Part shown: positions 45,001 to 52,813 of the stretch, piece by piece
How the letters are laid out: every line of letters begins with the position of its first letter
Numbering within the stretch: the first letter of the stretch is position 1
Notes under the pieces: model-generated
The model's database searches: none
Told to the model about the DNA's origin: nothing
What the model saw: the letters and a program-made list of their open reading frames with translations, nothing else
Assembly: GCA_947447375.1 (NCBI GenBank)
Contig: CANFJB010000002.1
Location: 124,001 to 188,000 of the forward strand
DNA length: 64,000 bases
Source: Bacteroidota bacterium
GTDB lineage: Bacteria > Bacteroidota > Bacteroidia > Flavobacteriales > Flavobacteriaceae
Direction of reading: 5' to 3'
Position numbers and translations under genes: made by a program

Positions 45001-46032
45001 TTGTCAAAACCAATTGAACATATAGCCGTCATGAGACTCTCCGCAATGGGAGATGTTGCCATGACGGTTCCTGTTTTAAGGGCTTTTAACGAAAAATATC
45101 CCAACGTTAAAATCACCGTTATTTCAACTCCGTTTTTCCAACCTTTATTTAATAATCTTCCAAACGTAACCTTTTTGTCATTCGATAAAAAAGGAAAACA
45201 CAAGGGCTTTTTAGGATTGTTACGATTGTTTCTGGAACTACGAAAAAGTAAAATCGATGCTTTCGCCGATTTACATAACGTAATGCGTTCAAAAGTAATC
45301 AGAGGTTTATTTGCCTTGAGCGGTAAAAAAGTAGCTTTCACCGACAAAGCAAGAAAAGAAAAAAAGGAAGTTACTCGCGCTGTAAATAAAATTTTCAGAC
45401 CGCTTCCAACCGTTTTTGAGAGACATTCAAAAGTGTTTTCAGCACTTGGTTTTCCCATCAATTTATCCAATCCTACTTTTCCTGAGAAATCAAAATTGTC
45501 GTCAGAGATTTTATCTGTTGTGGGAGAAAAAAATGAAAAATGGATTGGGATTGCGCCTTTTGCACAGCACGATTCTAAAGTATATCCTTTGGATTTAATG
45601 GAAAAAGTAATTGATCAATTGGCACAAAATCCAGAGAATAAAATACTGCTTTTTGGTGGTGGGAAAAAGGAAATCGAAACTTTAGAGTCCCTTTCAAAAT
45701 CATACAATAACGTAATCTCTGTAGCAGGTAAATTTAAATTCAACCAGGAAATTCAACTCATCAGCAATTTAGATATCATGCTATCCATGGATTCCGGAAA
45801 CGGACATATTGCCGCTATTTTAGGTGTAAAAACCATCACGCTTTGGGGCGCAACGCATCCGTATTTAGGGTTTTCACCTTTCAATCAGCCCGAAGAAAAT
45901 AGCTTGGTTTCCGATAGAAATTTGTACCCAAAACTTCCAACATCCATTTATGGAAATAAAAAAGTAGAAGGTTACGAAGACGCCATGAGAACGATTTTAC
46001 CGGAAAGTGTGGTTGAAAAAGTTATTCAATAA
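45001..46032 (+). CDS. Family 9 glycosyltransferase (ADP-heptose:LPS heptosyltransferase-like)
   Basis: A 343-residue GT-B enzyme of the WaaC/WaaF type. HIAVMRLSAMGDVAMTVPVLRAF near residues 7-29 is the N-terminal glycine-loop region, FADLHNVMRSKV near 91 matches the acceptor side, and ISNLDIMLSMDSGNGHIAAILGVKTITLWGATHP near 256-289 is the donor-binding D-SG-x2-H motif. It probably adds heptose or a similar sugar to the LPS core. I accept the TTG start at 45001, since starting at the next ATG would remove the first beta strand. It is coupled to the DUF4254 gene. Confidence 0.87.
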   Translation: MSKPIEHIAVMRLSAMGDVAMTVPVLRAFNEKYPNVKITVISTPFFQPLFNNLPNVTFLSFDKKGKHKGFLGLLRLFLELRKSKIDAFADLHNVMRSKVIRGLFALSGKKVAFTDKARKEKKEVTRAVNKIFRPLPTVFERHSKVFSALGFPINLSNPTFPEKSKLSSEILSVVGEKNEKWIGIAPFAQHDSKVYPLDLMEKVIDQLAQNPENKILLFGGGKKEIETLESLSKSYNNVISVAGKFKFNQEIQLISNLDIMLSMDSGNGHIAAILGVKTITLWGATHPYLGFSPFNQPEENSLVSDRNLYPKLPTSIYGNKKVEGYEDAMRTILPESVVEKVIQ

Positions 46033-46132
46033 CAATAACAATATCAAAAATCAATTGCAATATCAATTTCAAATTCAAAAATCAATATCAATCTTTTAAA
46101 TCTGAAATCTGCAATCTAAAATCTGAAATCAC
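46033..46132 (+). repeat. Short-word repeats in the spacer of two convergent genes
   Basis: The first half repeats CAATATCAA/TTCAAA-type words. The second half (46098-46132) is five heptamers: AAATCTG, AAATCTG, CAATCTA, AAATCTG, AAATCAC. No terminator hairpin is visible. Confidence 0.75.
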
Positions 46133-47185
46133 TTAAACGTCGTCGAAGTCAACGAAAATTGTTTCCGATGTTGGATGTGCTTGACACGTTAAAACCAAAC
46201 CTTCAGCCAATTCTTTATCGGTTAGAATAGAATTTTTCTTCATTTCAGCAGATCCCACAGTCACTCTCGCCATGCAGCTGCTGCAAATTCCGCCTTGGCA
46301 AGAATACGGAGCGTCAATTCCTTGTTTTAATGCCGCGTCTAGAATAGTTTGCTTTTGCGACATTTCGAAAGTCGTTTCTTCGTCGTCTACCAAAACAGTA
46401 ATTTTAGTTGCTCCGCCTAACGATTCTTGGATTTTATTTTCAGAAGTAGAACTGGTAAAAAGTTCAAATTTTATATTTTTTTCAGGTACGTTATGTTCTT
46501 TTAATACTCCCGAAACGGTGTTGATCATATCTTCCGGTCCGCACAAATAATATTTGTCAAAGGTCAATTCTTTGTGTTTATTGTTCAAGACAAAATTCAC
46601 CGTCGATTTTTCTATACGGCCAAAAAGTTCGTTTTCAACTTTCGCTTGCGTATAAGAATAATGCACAAAAAAGCGTCCCACATAGTATGATTGTAAGTCG
46701 TGTAATTCTTGATGAAAAATAGTGTCTTCAGGAGATTTATTTCCGTAAACCAATACAAAAGTGCTTTTTGGCTCGCTAGTTATAACGCTTTTTGCAATAG
46801 ACATTACTGGAGTAATTCCGCTGCCAGCAACAAAAGCAGCATAATTTCGTTGGCGATCGTGTTGCGGTTCGAAGGTAAATTTTCCTTCAGGACTTCCGAC
46901 TTCAAGAAGGTCTCCCGCTTTTAATTTTGCATTAGCAAATTGCGAAAACAAACCGTTTTTAACCGCTTTTACTGCAATTCTCAATTCGCCACTTTCAGGT
47001 GCAGAACAGATAGAATAGGCACGACGAATTTCTTCCCCGTCTAAAGTTAGTTTTATGTTGAGGTACTGTCCAGCCACAAATTTATAGTTGGATTGTAATT
47101 CTGCGGGAACATTAAAAAGTATGGAAACGGCGTCTTTGGTTTCGCGTTTAACTTCTTTAATGTTTAATTTATAAAATGAAGACAT
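46133..47185 (-). CDS. Ferredoxin-type oxidoreductase with FAD, NAD(P) and 2Fe-2S domains (PaaE-like)
   Basis: A 350-residue electron-transfer protein. The FAD-binding barrel shows RRAYSICS near residue 48, the NAD(P) domain GSGITPVMS near 112 and YYLCGPEDMI near 218, and the C-terminal plant-type ferredoxin has CQGGICSSC near 297 plus a later CQAH near 334, giving four cysteines for 2Fe-2S. It resembles PaaE of phenylacetyl-CoA epoxidase and phenol-hydroxylase reductases, but no oxygenase gene is nearby. I start at MSSFYKLNIKEV because the longer form begins upstream of the promoter. Confidence 0.9.
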   Translation of the reverse strand: MSSFYKLNIKEVKRETKDAVSILFNVPAELQSNYKFVAGQYLNIKLTLDGEEIRRAYSICSAPESGELRIAVKAVKNGLFSQFANAKLKAGDLLEVGSPEGKFTFEPQHDRQRNYAAFVAGSGITPVMSIAKSVITSEPKSTFVLVYGNKSPEDTIFHQELHDLQSYYVGRFFVHYSYTQAKVENELFGRIEKSTVNFVLNNKHKELTFDKYYLCGPEDMINTVSGVLKEHNVPEKNIKFELFTSSTSENKIQESLGGATKITVLVDDEETTFEMSQKQTILDAALKQGIDAPYSCQGGICSSCMARVTVGSAEMKKNSILTDKELAEGLVLTCQAHPTSETIFVDFDDV

Positions 47186-47200
47186 TGATTTATTTTTTTG

Positions 47201-47208
47201 CAAAGATA
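47201..47208 (-). promoter_or_regulatory. TATCTTTG -7 element of the PaaE-like gene
   Basis: Exact TAnnTTTG match on the minus strand, 15 bases before the chosen ATG at 47185. Confidence 0.6.
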
Positions 47209-47266
47209 GCAAACGCAAAAGGTTTCTGAAAATGATAATTGTCAGTTTTTTATACCTAAATGTATT

Positions 47267-47287
47267 ATGTATAAGAAACTTATGTAT
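47267..47287. promoter_or_regulatory. Candidate PadR operator
   Basis: Dyad ATGTATAAG-AAA-CTTATGTAT (7 of 9 positions pair). It overlaps the -7 element of the padR promoter, the expected place for an autorepressor site. Confidence 0.45.
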
Positions 47288-47292
47288 ATTTG
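47285..47292 (+). promoter_or_regulatory. TATATTTG -7 element of the padR operon
   Basis: Exact TAnnTTTG match 43 bases before the PadR ATG. It is probably the main promoter of the seven-gene unit that follows. Confidence 0.6.
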
Positions 47293-47335
47293 CTTTTTAA
47301 AATGAGTTGGCTTCGTGCCTCGCAACAACCAAAAA

Positions 47336-47671
47336 ATGAAAAATTCACAATTATACAAAGGAAGTTTAAACACCATAATCATGAAATTGCTGGAGGAAAA
47401 TGGCAAAATGTATGGCTATGAAATTACTCAAAAGGTAAAAGCGATTACGCTTGGCGAACTTCAAATTACCGAAGGCGCTTTGTATCCTGCGTTGCACAAA
47501 CTAGAAGCGGAAGGTTTGCTTGATGTAGAAGTTGAAAAAGTAGACAACCGATTGAGAAAGTATTACAAACTCACCGAAACCGGAACCAAAGAAACCGTAA
47601 ATCGTTTGGCGGAATTGGAAGATTTTATTAGAAACATGCAAAGTTTAGTGAATCCAAAATTAGAGTTTTAG
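47336..47671 (+). CDS. PadR-family transcriptional repressor
   Basis: A 111-residue winged-helix regulator. LYKGSLNTIIMKLLEENGKMYGYEITQKV (residues 5-33) is the conserved PadR start, TEGALYPALHKLEAEGLLDVE near 47-67 is the recognition helix and wing, and KYYKLTETGTKE near 77 follows. The C-terminal helix for dimerisation is short. PadR proteins repress membrane-protein genes beside them and often respond to a small ligand. I start at ATG 47336 rather than GTG 47315. It is two bases from the first of four paralogous membrane-protein genes. Confidence 0.92.
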   Translation: MKNSQLYKGSLNTIIMKLLEENGKMYGYEITQKVKAITLGELQITEGALYPALHKLEAEGLLDVEVEKVDNRLRKYYKLTETGTKETVNRLAELEDFIRNMQSLVNPKLEF

Positions 47672-47673
47672 TT

Positions 47674-48297
47674 ATGAAACTGTCAAAAGAAGAAATATTA
47701 ATAATAGACCAATATCTTCAAAAAAACATTGTTAGTTTTATTGATATCAGATATGAAATGCTAGACCATATTGCATTAGCAGTAGAACAAAAAATGGAAT
47801 TTGAAAAGCTTGATTTTAAAGTAGCTTTTAAAGATTACATGGAGCAGCATAAAAAAGAGTTACTAAAATTAAATTCCATTTTTTTAAAGATAGCTTCTTA
47901 TAAAGCATTTTCAATATTGTTAAATGGCTTATTTAAACCCATTTCGCTTTCAATTTATTTTATTCTATTTGCTTTTTTTTATTTAATTGCAAATTATACC
48001 GAAATCGATTATAATAGTATTTTTCAAATTATGAATTTTACTTTATTTTTTCCTTTGGGGATAACTTACTTATATCAAGTTTTCTCAAAAATAAAAAAAT
48101 ATTCTGTAGCTAATGATATTTTAGGGTTGTTAGGTATGTTGAATTATTTATTAAATGTGGTGTTTAGAGTACAATATTCAATTCATAATAATAACATACT
48201 TTTTATATATTACGCTCTTATTCTTGGCTTAGGAATAGTTACTTTTTTTACTTATAAGTCAATTCTAAATAGTTATAAAACCAAATACGTAGTATAA
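47674..48297 (+). CDS. HAAS-like membrane protein, paralogue 1 of 4
   Basis: A 207-residue protein: an N-terminal helical domain of about 65 residues with FIDIRYEMLDHIALAVE (near 22-38), then four hydrophobic helices (about 88-107, 115-136, 147-165, 174-195). The helical part, with acidic residues and the DH-x-A core, recalls the HAAS/DUF1700 domain that often accompanies PadR regulators. It is the most divergent at its start (MKLSKEEILIIDQ). Function unknown. Overlaps the next gene by one base (TAATG). Confidence 0.75.
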   Translation: MKLSKEEILIIDQYLQKNIVSFIDIRYEMLDHIALAVEQKMEFEKLDFKVAFKDYMEQHKKELLKLNSIFLKIASYKAFSILLNGLFKPISLSIYFILFAFFYLIANYTEIDYNSIFQIMNFTLFFPLGITYLYQVFSKIKKYSVANDILGLLGMLNYLLNVVFRVQYSIHNNNILFIYYALILGLGIVTFFTYKSILNSYKTKYVV

Positions 48298-48926
48298 TGA
48301 AATTAACCACCGAACAAATCGCAAAAATTGATGAAATTTTAGAAAATCATGGTTTAGATTTTTTAGATTTTAAACTTGAAATAAAAGATCACTTTGCGAC
48401 TCACATAGAAGATTTGTGTAAAAATCAAAACAGTACTTTTGAAGAAGCGTTGACAATAGTTTTAAAAGAGTGGGAATCTAGTTTGGTTTTAAAGCATAGT
48501 ATTTGGATTAGCAATAAAAGAAGTTTTTCAGTTGTGGTTTTAAACGCAATTAAAAAGCGTTACATTATTTATAGTTCCATAACACTTCCTATAATTCTTG
48601 GTGTTTCAGTTTTATATTTTAAAGAGTTTGAAACAGCAAATACTAAAGGTACAATGTTCTATATCGGCGCTATTTTATTTTTATCTTTATTTATTTTACG
48701 CTATTTTATTTCAATAAATAAACAGGAAACAAGTTATTCTTATGAGTTTAGTCGAATTTATAAAATGGCTACATTCTTTTTATTTTTTGGAGTTGCTTCT
48801 TACTTTGTTCCTGCAGCCTATCCAATGGGTTTATTTTGGAATTCAACGATTATTGCTTATTTTCCTATTGCAATTTACAGTTACATAAAACACATGCAAT
48901 TTAAGAAGCATTTAAATATTGTATAA
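48297..48926 (+). CDS. HAAS-like membrane protein, paralogue 2 of 4
   Basis: A 209-residue paralogue with the same plan. The N-terminal motif is FLDFKLEIKDHFATHIE and four membrane helices follow (about 90-108, 118-136, 150-168, 175-195). Its first 32 bases are identical to those of paralogue 3, although the proteins then diverge quickly. The start is fixed by the overlap with the upstream stop. Probably a membrane-bound sensor or regulator; no enzyme motif. Confidence 0.75.
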   Translation: MKLTTEQIAKIDEILENHGLDFLDFKLEIKDHFATHIEDLCKNQNSTFEEALTIVLKEWESSLVLKHSIWISNKRSFSVVVLNAIKKRYIIYSSITLPIILGVSVLYFKEFETANTKGTMFYIGAILFLSLFILRYFISINKQETSYSYEFSRIYKMATFFLFFGVASYFVPAAYPMGLFWNSTIIAYFPIAIYSYIKHMQFKKHLNIV

Positions 48927-48927
48927 T

Positions 48928-49611
48928 ATGAAATTAACCACCGAACAAATCGCAAAAATAGAGGAAACTTTAGTAATGAACGGAGTAGTTTATGAAGACA
49001 TAAAATTAGAATTGATTGATCATATTGCTTCGGAAATTGAAGATAAAATTGAAGATGAAGGCGTAGATTTTGATTTAGCTCTTAAGAACTCTTTTTATGA
49101 AAGACGAAATATTTTAAGAACAACCAGTGCTCCATTTTGGCTTGGAAATTTTTTTCACGCACCAAAAATAATAATTGATAAATGTGTATCAAACACTCAA
49201 GATCTTGCAAAAAGCACCTACTTTTCTGCGGTTATTGCGAGTATTATTCTAACAGGATTCTACCAAATTTATCATGGAGAAAAGATAATTAGAATTTCGG
49301 ATAATTTAATTCAAGCATTTTTTATATTTTGTAGTTTATCAACACTTACCTTATATTTTGTGGTATTAAACTCTAAAAGGAAAACCACTTATAGTCGATT
49401 ATTTATAAGAAGGGGTTGGTCAATGGCGATTTTTTTACTCATGATCAGTTTTGGAGAAATGCATATTCATTTTTATAGACCGAATATGTCTGTTTTTATT
49501 GTTGCTATTGGCAATACTTGCTATATGGCATTATTTTCCTACACAATACTAGGTATGAATCTCGTGGTAAAACACTTTAAAACACTTAAAAAACACAAAC
49601 TCTATTTTTGA
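48928..49611 (+). CDS. HAAS-like membrane protein, paralogue 3 of 4
   Basis: A 227-residue paralogue. MKLTTEQIAKIEETL is followed by YEDIKLELIDHIASEIEDKIEDEGVDFDLAL, the clearest form of the shared motif, then four membrane helices from about residue 85. I start at ATG 48928, matching paralogue 2, rather than at TTG three codons upstream. One base separates it from the stop of paralogue 2. Confidence 0.75.
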   Translation: MKLTTEQIAKIEETLVMNGVVYEDIKLELIDHIASEIEDKIEDEGVDFDLALKNSFYERRNILRTTSAPFWLGNFFHAPKIIIDKCVSNTQDLAKSTYFSAVIASIILTGFYQIYHGEKIIRISDNLIQAFFIFCSLSTLTLYFVVLNSKRKTTYSRLFIRRGWSMAIFLLMISFGEMHIHFYRPNMSVFIVAIGNTCYMALFSYTILGMNLVVKHFKTLKKHKLYF

Positions 49612-49613
49612 AT

Positions 49614-50327
49614 ATGAAAATAACTCCTATTCAAATCCAACAATTATATACTTTCACTCAACAACATTATGTGGAATATTACGATTTGCAAACCGAGCTA
49701 GTTGATCATTTGGCCAACGCCATTGAGCTAGAATGGGAAAGCAATCCAACGCTGTCATTTGAAACGCTTTTAAATAAAGAATTTAAGAAATTTGGTGTTT
49801 TCGGTTTTATGGATGTGGTGGAGGAAAAACAAAAAGCGATGAATAAGATTTACGGCAAATTGGTTTGGGGACATTTCAAAACCTTTTTTAAATTACCTCA
49901 AATAATTGGTACATTTTTATCAATTTTTATTATATTCCAATTACTGAAATCGTTTGCTATTTCTCATGATATTGCCGTTGGCTTAGCTTTGTTGTTATTA
50001 ATTTCATTTTGGGTTGGATTAATCAGAATGAATAAAAAGCGAAAACAAATTGCAAAGGATAATGGAAAGAAATGGCTATTGAAAGATATTATTTATGGAT
50101 ATAGTTCTATAGGCGGATTGAGCTATTTGCCCTTTCAGATATTTTTTCAATTTGAATCCCGGTTCAATCTAATTGCTGGTTATTCTAATTTAATTTTATT
50201 GTTTTTCATGAGTTTTTTTATAGTTTCAATGGCAATTTTTGAATATATTATGTTTTATGTGATCCCCTCAAAAGCGCAAGAATATTTAGAAAAAACCTAT
50301 CCTGAGTACCAATTATCTAATCAATAA
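49614..50327 (+). CDS. HAAS-like membrane protein, paralogue 4 of 4
   Basis: A 237-residue paralogue. The N-terminal motif is YYDLQTELVDHLANAIELEWE (near 21-41), followed by a longer soluble linker and four membrane helices (about 92-112, 118-136, 162-180, 190-218). I start at ATG 49614, two bases after the previous stop, rather than at the TTG overlapping that stop. The DUF5687-like permease starts 40 bases later. Confidence 0.75.
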   Translation: MKITPIQIQQLYTFTQQHYVEYYDLQTELVDHLANAIELEWESNPTLSFETLLNKEFKKFGVFGFMDVVEEKQKAMNKIYGKLVWGHFKTFFKLPQIIGTFLSIFIIFQLLKSFAISHDIAVGLALLLLISFWVGLIRMNKKRKQIAKDNGKKWLLKDIIYGYSSIGGLSYLPFQIFFQFESRFNLIAGYSNLILLFFMSFFIVSMAIFEYIMFYVIPSKAQEYLEKTYPEYQLSNQ

Positions 50328-50367
50328 TTTTCCTATATTTATCAAATTATTATAAACCTTTAATTTT

Positions 50368-51837
50368 ATGTTTAAACATTTTATCAATCTCGAATTAAAA
50401 TCCTTTTTGCGATCGGCGTCATTCGGGAATAAATTAGTCATGAAACTATTTATGGCTTTTTTTGCCATTTATTTCGCCGTAATGATAATTGCTTTGGGAT
50501 CGGGAGTATTTTATATTCTTCAAGAAAGCGGCTATAAAGACCCGCTTTTATTTATCAACAAATATGCTTTTTACTGGTTTCTAGTACATTTACTTTTGCG
50601 TTATTTAGCGCAAAGTATTCCTGTGATGAGTATTCGGCCTTTAATGATTTTACCAATAAAAAAATCGTCGTTGGTTCATTTTGTTTTGGGGAAATCAGCG
50701 ATTTCGTTTTTTAATTTTCTGCACGCCTTTTTCTTTATCCCATTTTCAATTGTATTGTTAGTAAATGGATACAGCGTTTCAGGTGTTATTACTTGGCACC
50801 TTGGAATGATGGCTTTGGTTTTTGCGAGCAACTACTTGAATATTCTAGCCAATAAAAAAGACGCTATTTTAATTCCAGTTGCACTAATTGTAGCAGCATT
50901 AATCGCTTCTCAATATTATAAATTGTTCGACATTACGCTTTACACACAAGTGTTTTTTGACGCCTTATATTCCTCTCCAGCAGCACTTGGAATAGTACTA
51001 TTGCTTCTGGGAATCCTGTATTATTTTGCCTATTATTATTTTATAAACAACATGTATTTTGACGATAAACTGGCTACAAAACAAAAAACTGCCGATGGAA
51101 AAGAATACGCGTGGTTGAACAAATACGGGACTTTAGGAACGTTTCTGAAAAACGACATCAGATTAATTACCAGAAACAAACGCTCCAAAAATACTGTTTT
51201 AACAGGCTTCTTCTTCCTTTTCTACGGGTTGTTATTTTTCAGACAAGAAATAGATTCTACTGGAAATGTGATGCAAATTTTTGCAGGAATATTTGTTTCA
51301 GGAGGGTTTTTAATGAATTTTGGCCAATTCGTACCTAGTTGGGATAGCGCCTATTACAAACTGTTAATGAGTCAAAACATTACCTACAAAGATTACCTTA
51401 CTTCCAAATGGTGGTTGGTGGTAATTGCAACCGTAATATCAACTGTTTTAGCTTCATTTTACCTTTATTTTGGTTGGCAAACCTACATGGCAATTGTGGT
51501 TGGCGCGATTTATAATATCGGCGTAAATTCCCACATTGTGCTTTGGGGCGGCGCATACATGAAAACCCCAATCGATTTAAATGTGGGTAAAAATGCCTTT
51601 GGAAACAAACAAGGATTCAACATTCAAAACATGTTGTTTGCCATTCCAAAACTCCTGGTTCCAATAGCATTATATGGATTAGGATATTTTATATCAGGGC
51701 CAATTGCTGGTTATGCACTTGTAGCACTTGCCGGGATAATCGGATTTGCTTTTAGAGACAAAGTATTCACCATAATTGAAAAAACCTACAAAACAGAAAA
51801 ATACAAAACCATTAACGCATACGCTCAAAACGAATAA
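50368..51837 (+). CDS. ABC transporter permease (DUF5687-like)
   Basis: A 489-residue membrane protein with about twelve hydrophobic helices. The N-terminus FKHFINLELKSFLRSASFGNKLVMKLF and the internal TFLKNDIRLITRNKRSKNT near residue 254 are typical of the DUF5687 family, permease-type proteins paired with a single ATPase. The next gene is that ATPase, 11 bases downstream. The substrate is unknown; the family may export lipids or peptides. Co-location with PadR and the HAAS-like array suggests membrane-stress or envelope regulation, as inference. Confidence 0.8.
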   Translation: MFKHFINLELKSFLRSASFGNKLVMKLFMAFFAIYFAVMIIALGSGVFYILQESGYKDPLLFINKYAFYWFLVHLLLRYLAQSIPVMSIRPLMILPIKKSSLVHFVLGKSAISFFNFLHAFFFIPFSIVLLVNGYSVSGVITWHLGMMALVFASNYLNILANKKDAILIPVALIVAALIASQYYKLFDITLYTQVFFDALYSSPAALGIVLLLLGILYYFAYYYFINNMYFDDKLATKQKTADGKEYAWLNKYGTLGTFLKNDIRLITRNKRSKNTVLTGFFFLFYGLLFFRQEIDSTGNVMQIFAGIFVSGGFLMNFGQFVPSWDSAYYKLLMSQNITYKDYLTSKWWLVVIATVISTVLASFYLYFGWQTYMAIVVGAIYNIGVNSHIVLWGGAYMKTPIDLNVGKNAFGNKQGFNIQNMLFAIPKLLVPIALYGLGYFISGPIAGYALVALAGIIGFAFRDKVFTIIEKTYKTEKYKTINAYAQNE

Positions 51838-51848
51838 AAAATACAACC

Positions 51849-52544
51849 ATGATAATAGCACAAAAATTAACGAAAATATACAACGGGACTACCGTATTAA
51901 ATATCCCCAATTTAGAAATCCCAAAAGGGCAAAGCTTTGGATTAGTCGGAAACAATGGCGCTGGAAAAACCACTTTTTTCAGTTTGCTTTTGGATTTAAT
52001 CCAACCTACCACAGGGACATTAACCAACAATGAAATTCAGGTGAACACTAGCGAAGACTGGAAACCGTTCACTTCCGCATTTCTTGATGAATCGTTTTTA
52101 ATAGGCTACTTAACCGCCGAAGAATACTTTTATTTTATCGGCGACATCCGCGGGCAAAACAAAGCCGATGTGAATGCGTTGCTAAAAAAACACGAAGAAT
52201 TTTTCAACGATGAAATCCTAAGAAACAAAAAATACTTGCGTGATTTATCGAAAGGGAACATGAAAAAAGTCGGTATTATTGCAACGCTAATTGGAAATCC
52301 AAAAGTTGTAATTTTAGACGAACCGTTTGCCAATTTAGATCCAACAACGGTAAGCCGACTAAAGAAAATCATTAAAGAATTGGCCGAAAATCCTGATATT
52401 ACCGTTTTGGTTTCCAGCCATGATTTGCAACACACTGTTGAGGTTTGCGACCGAATTGTAGCCTTAAACAAAGGAGAAATTGTAAAAGACATCGTGACAT
52501 CAACAGAAACCTTGAAGGAATTAGAAGCGTTTTTTGCGGTTTAA
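51849..52544 (+). CDS. ABC transporter ATP-binding protein
   Basis: A 231-residue nucleotide-binding domain. Walker A is GNNGAGKTT (residues 34-42), the ABC signature is LSKGNMKKVG near 135, Walker B is VVILDEPFANLDP near 153, and the switch His is in SSHDLQH near 195. It lacks membrane helices and must work with the upstream DUF5687-like permease. It is the last gene of the PadR unit; a REP-like element follows it. Confidence 0.93.
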   Translation: MIIAQKLTKIYNGTTVLNIPNLEIPKGQSFGLVGNNGAGKTTFFSLLLDLIQPTTGTLTNNEIQVNTSEDWKPFTSAFLDESFLIGYLTAEEYFYFIGDIRGQNKADVNALLKKHEEFFNDEILRNKKYLRDLSKGNMKKVGIIATLIGNPKVVILDEPFANLDPTTVSRLKKIIKELAENPDITVLVSSHDLQHTVEVCDRIVALNKGEIVKDIVTSTETLKELEAFFAV

Positions 52545-52547
52545 TTT

Positions 52548-52684
52548 GGGCGTGCCCTCGTTACACACCTAACAGGTTTCCAAAACCTGTTAGGTGTAAT
52601 AACTCGGTCGGGCTGTTCGCTACAATCTCTGTTCCACTTTGTTACACAGAGGATTTCCGCTGCCATCCCTCACGCGAGCCTCTG
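52548..52684. repeat. REP-like structured repeat element
   Basis: A GC-richer island in the 269-base spacer. It starts GGGCGTGCCCTCG and continues through GGTCGGGCTGTTCGCT to GGATTTCCGCTGCCATCCCT and CACGCGAG. Inner arms AATCTCTGT and ACAGAGGATT pair with one bulge. I recall the words GGGCGT..GGTCGGGCT..TCCGCT..ATCCCTAACGC as a dispersed repeat in many Bacteroidetes genomes. The remaining spacer up to sprE shows no gene and no exact promoter. Confidence 0.7.
52565..52597. repeat. 15-bp perfect hairpin nested in the REP-like element
   Basis: ACACCTAACAGGTTT and its exact reverse complement, separated by CCA. It could act as a terminator-like structure for the ABC operon, although no T-run follows. 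Confidence 0.8.
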
Positions 52685-52813
52685 ATTTAAGAATTTAGAT
52701 TTAAGATTTGCAAAAAAACCTCCGAACCTTTTCTAGTATCAAAAAGAAGTGTATTTTTACGTATTATATACTAAAATCGGGATTTAGTAGTTTAAGAATA
52801 AAATCGTTTCAAA

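Noticed and set aside
52445..52690. Plus-strand 81-residue frame through the REP-like element
   Set aside because: It overlaps the ABC ATPase end in another frame and translates the repeat; no family resemblance.
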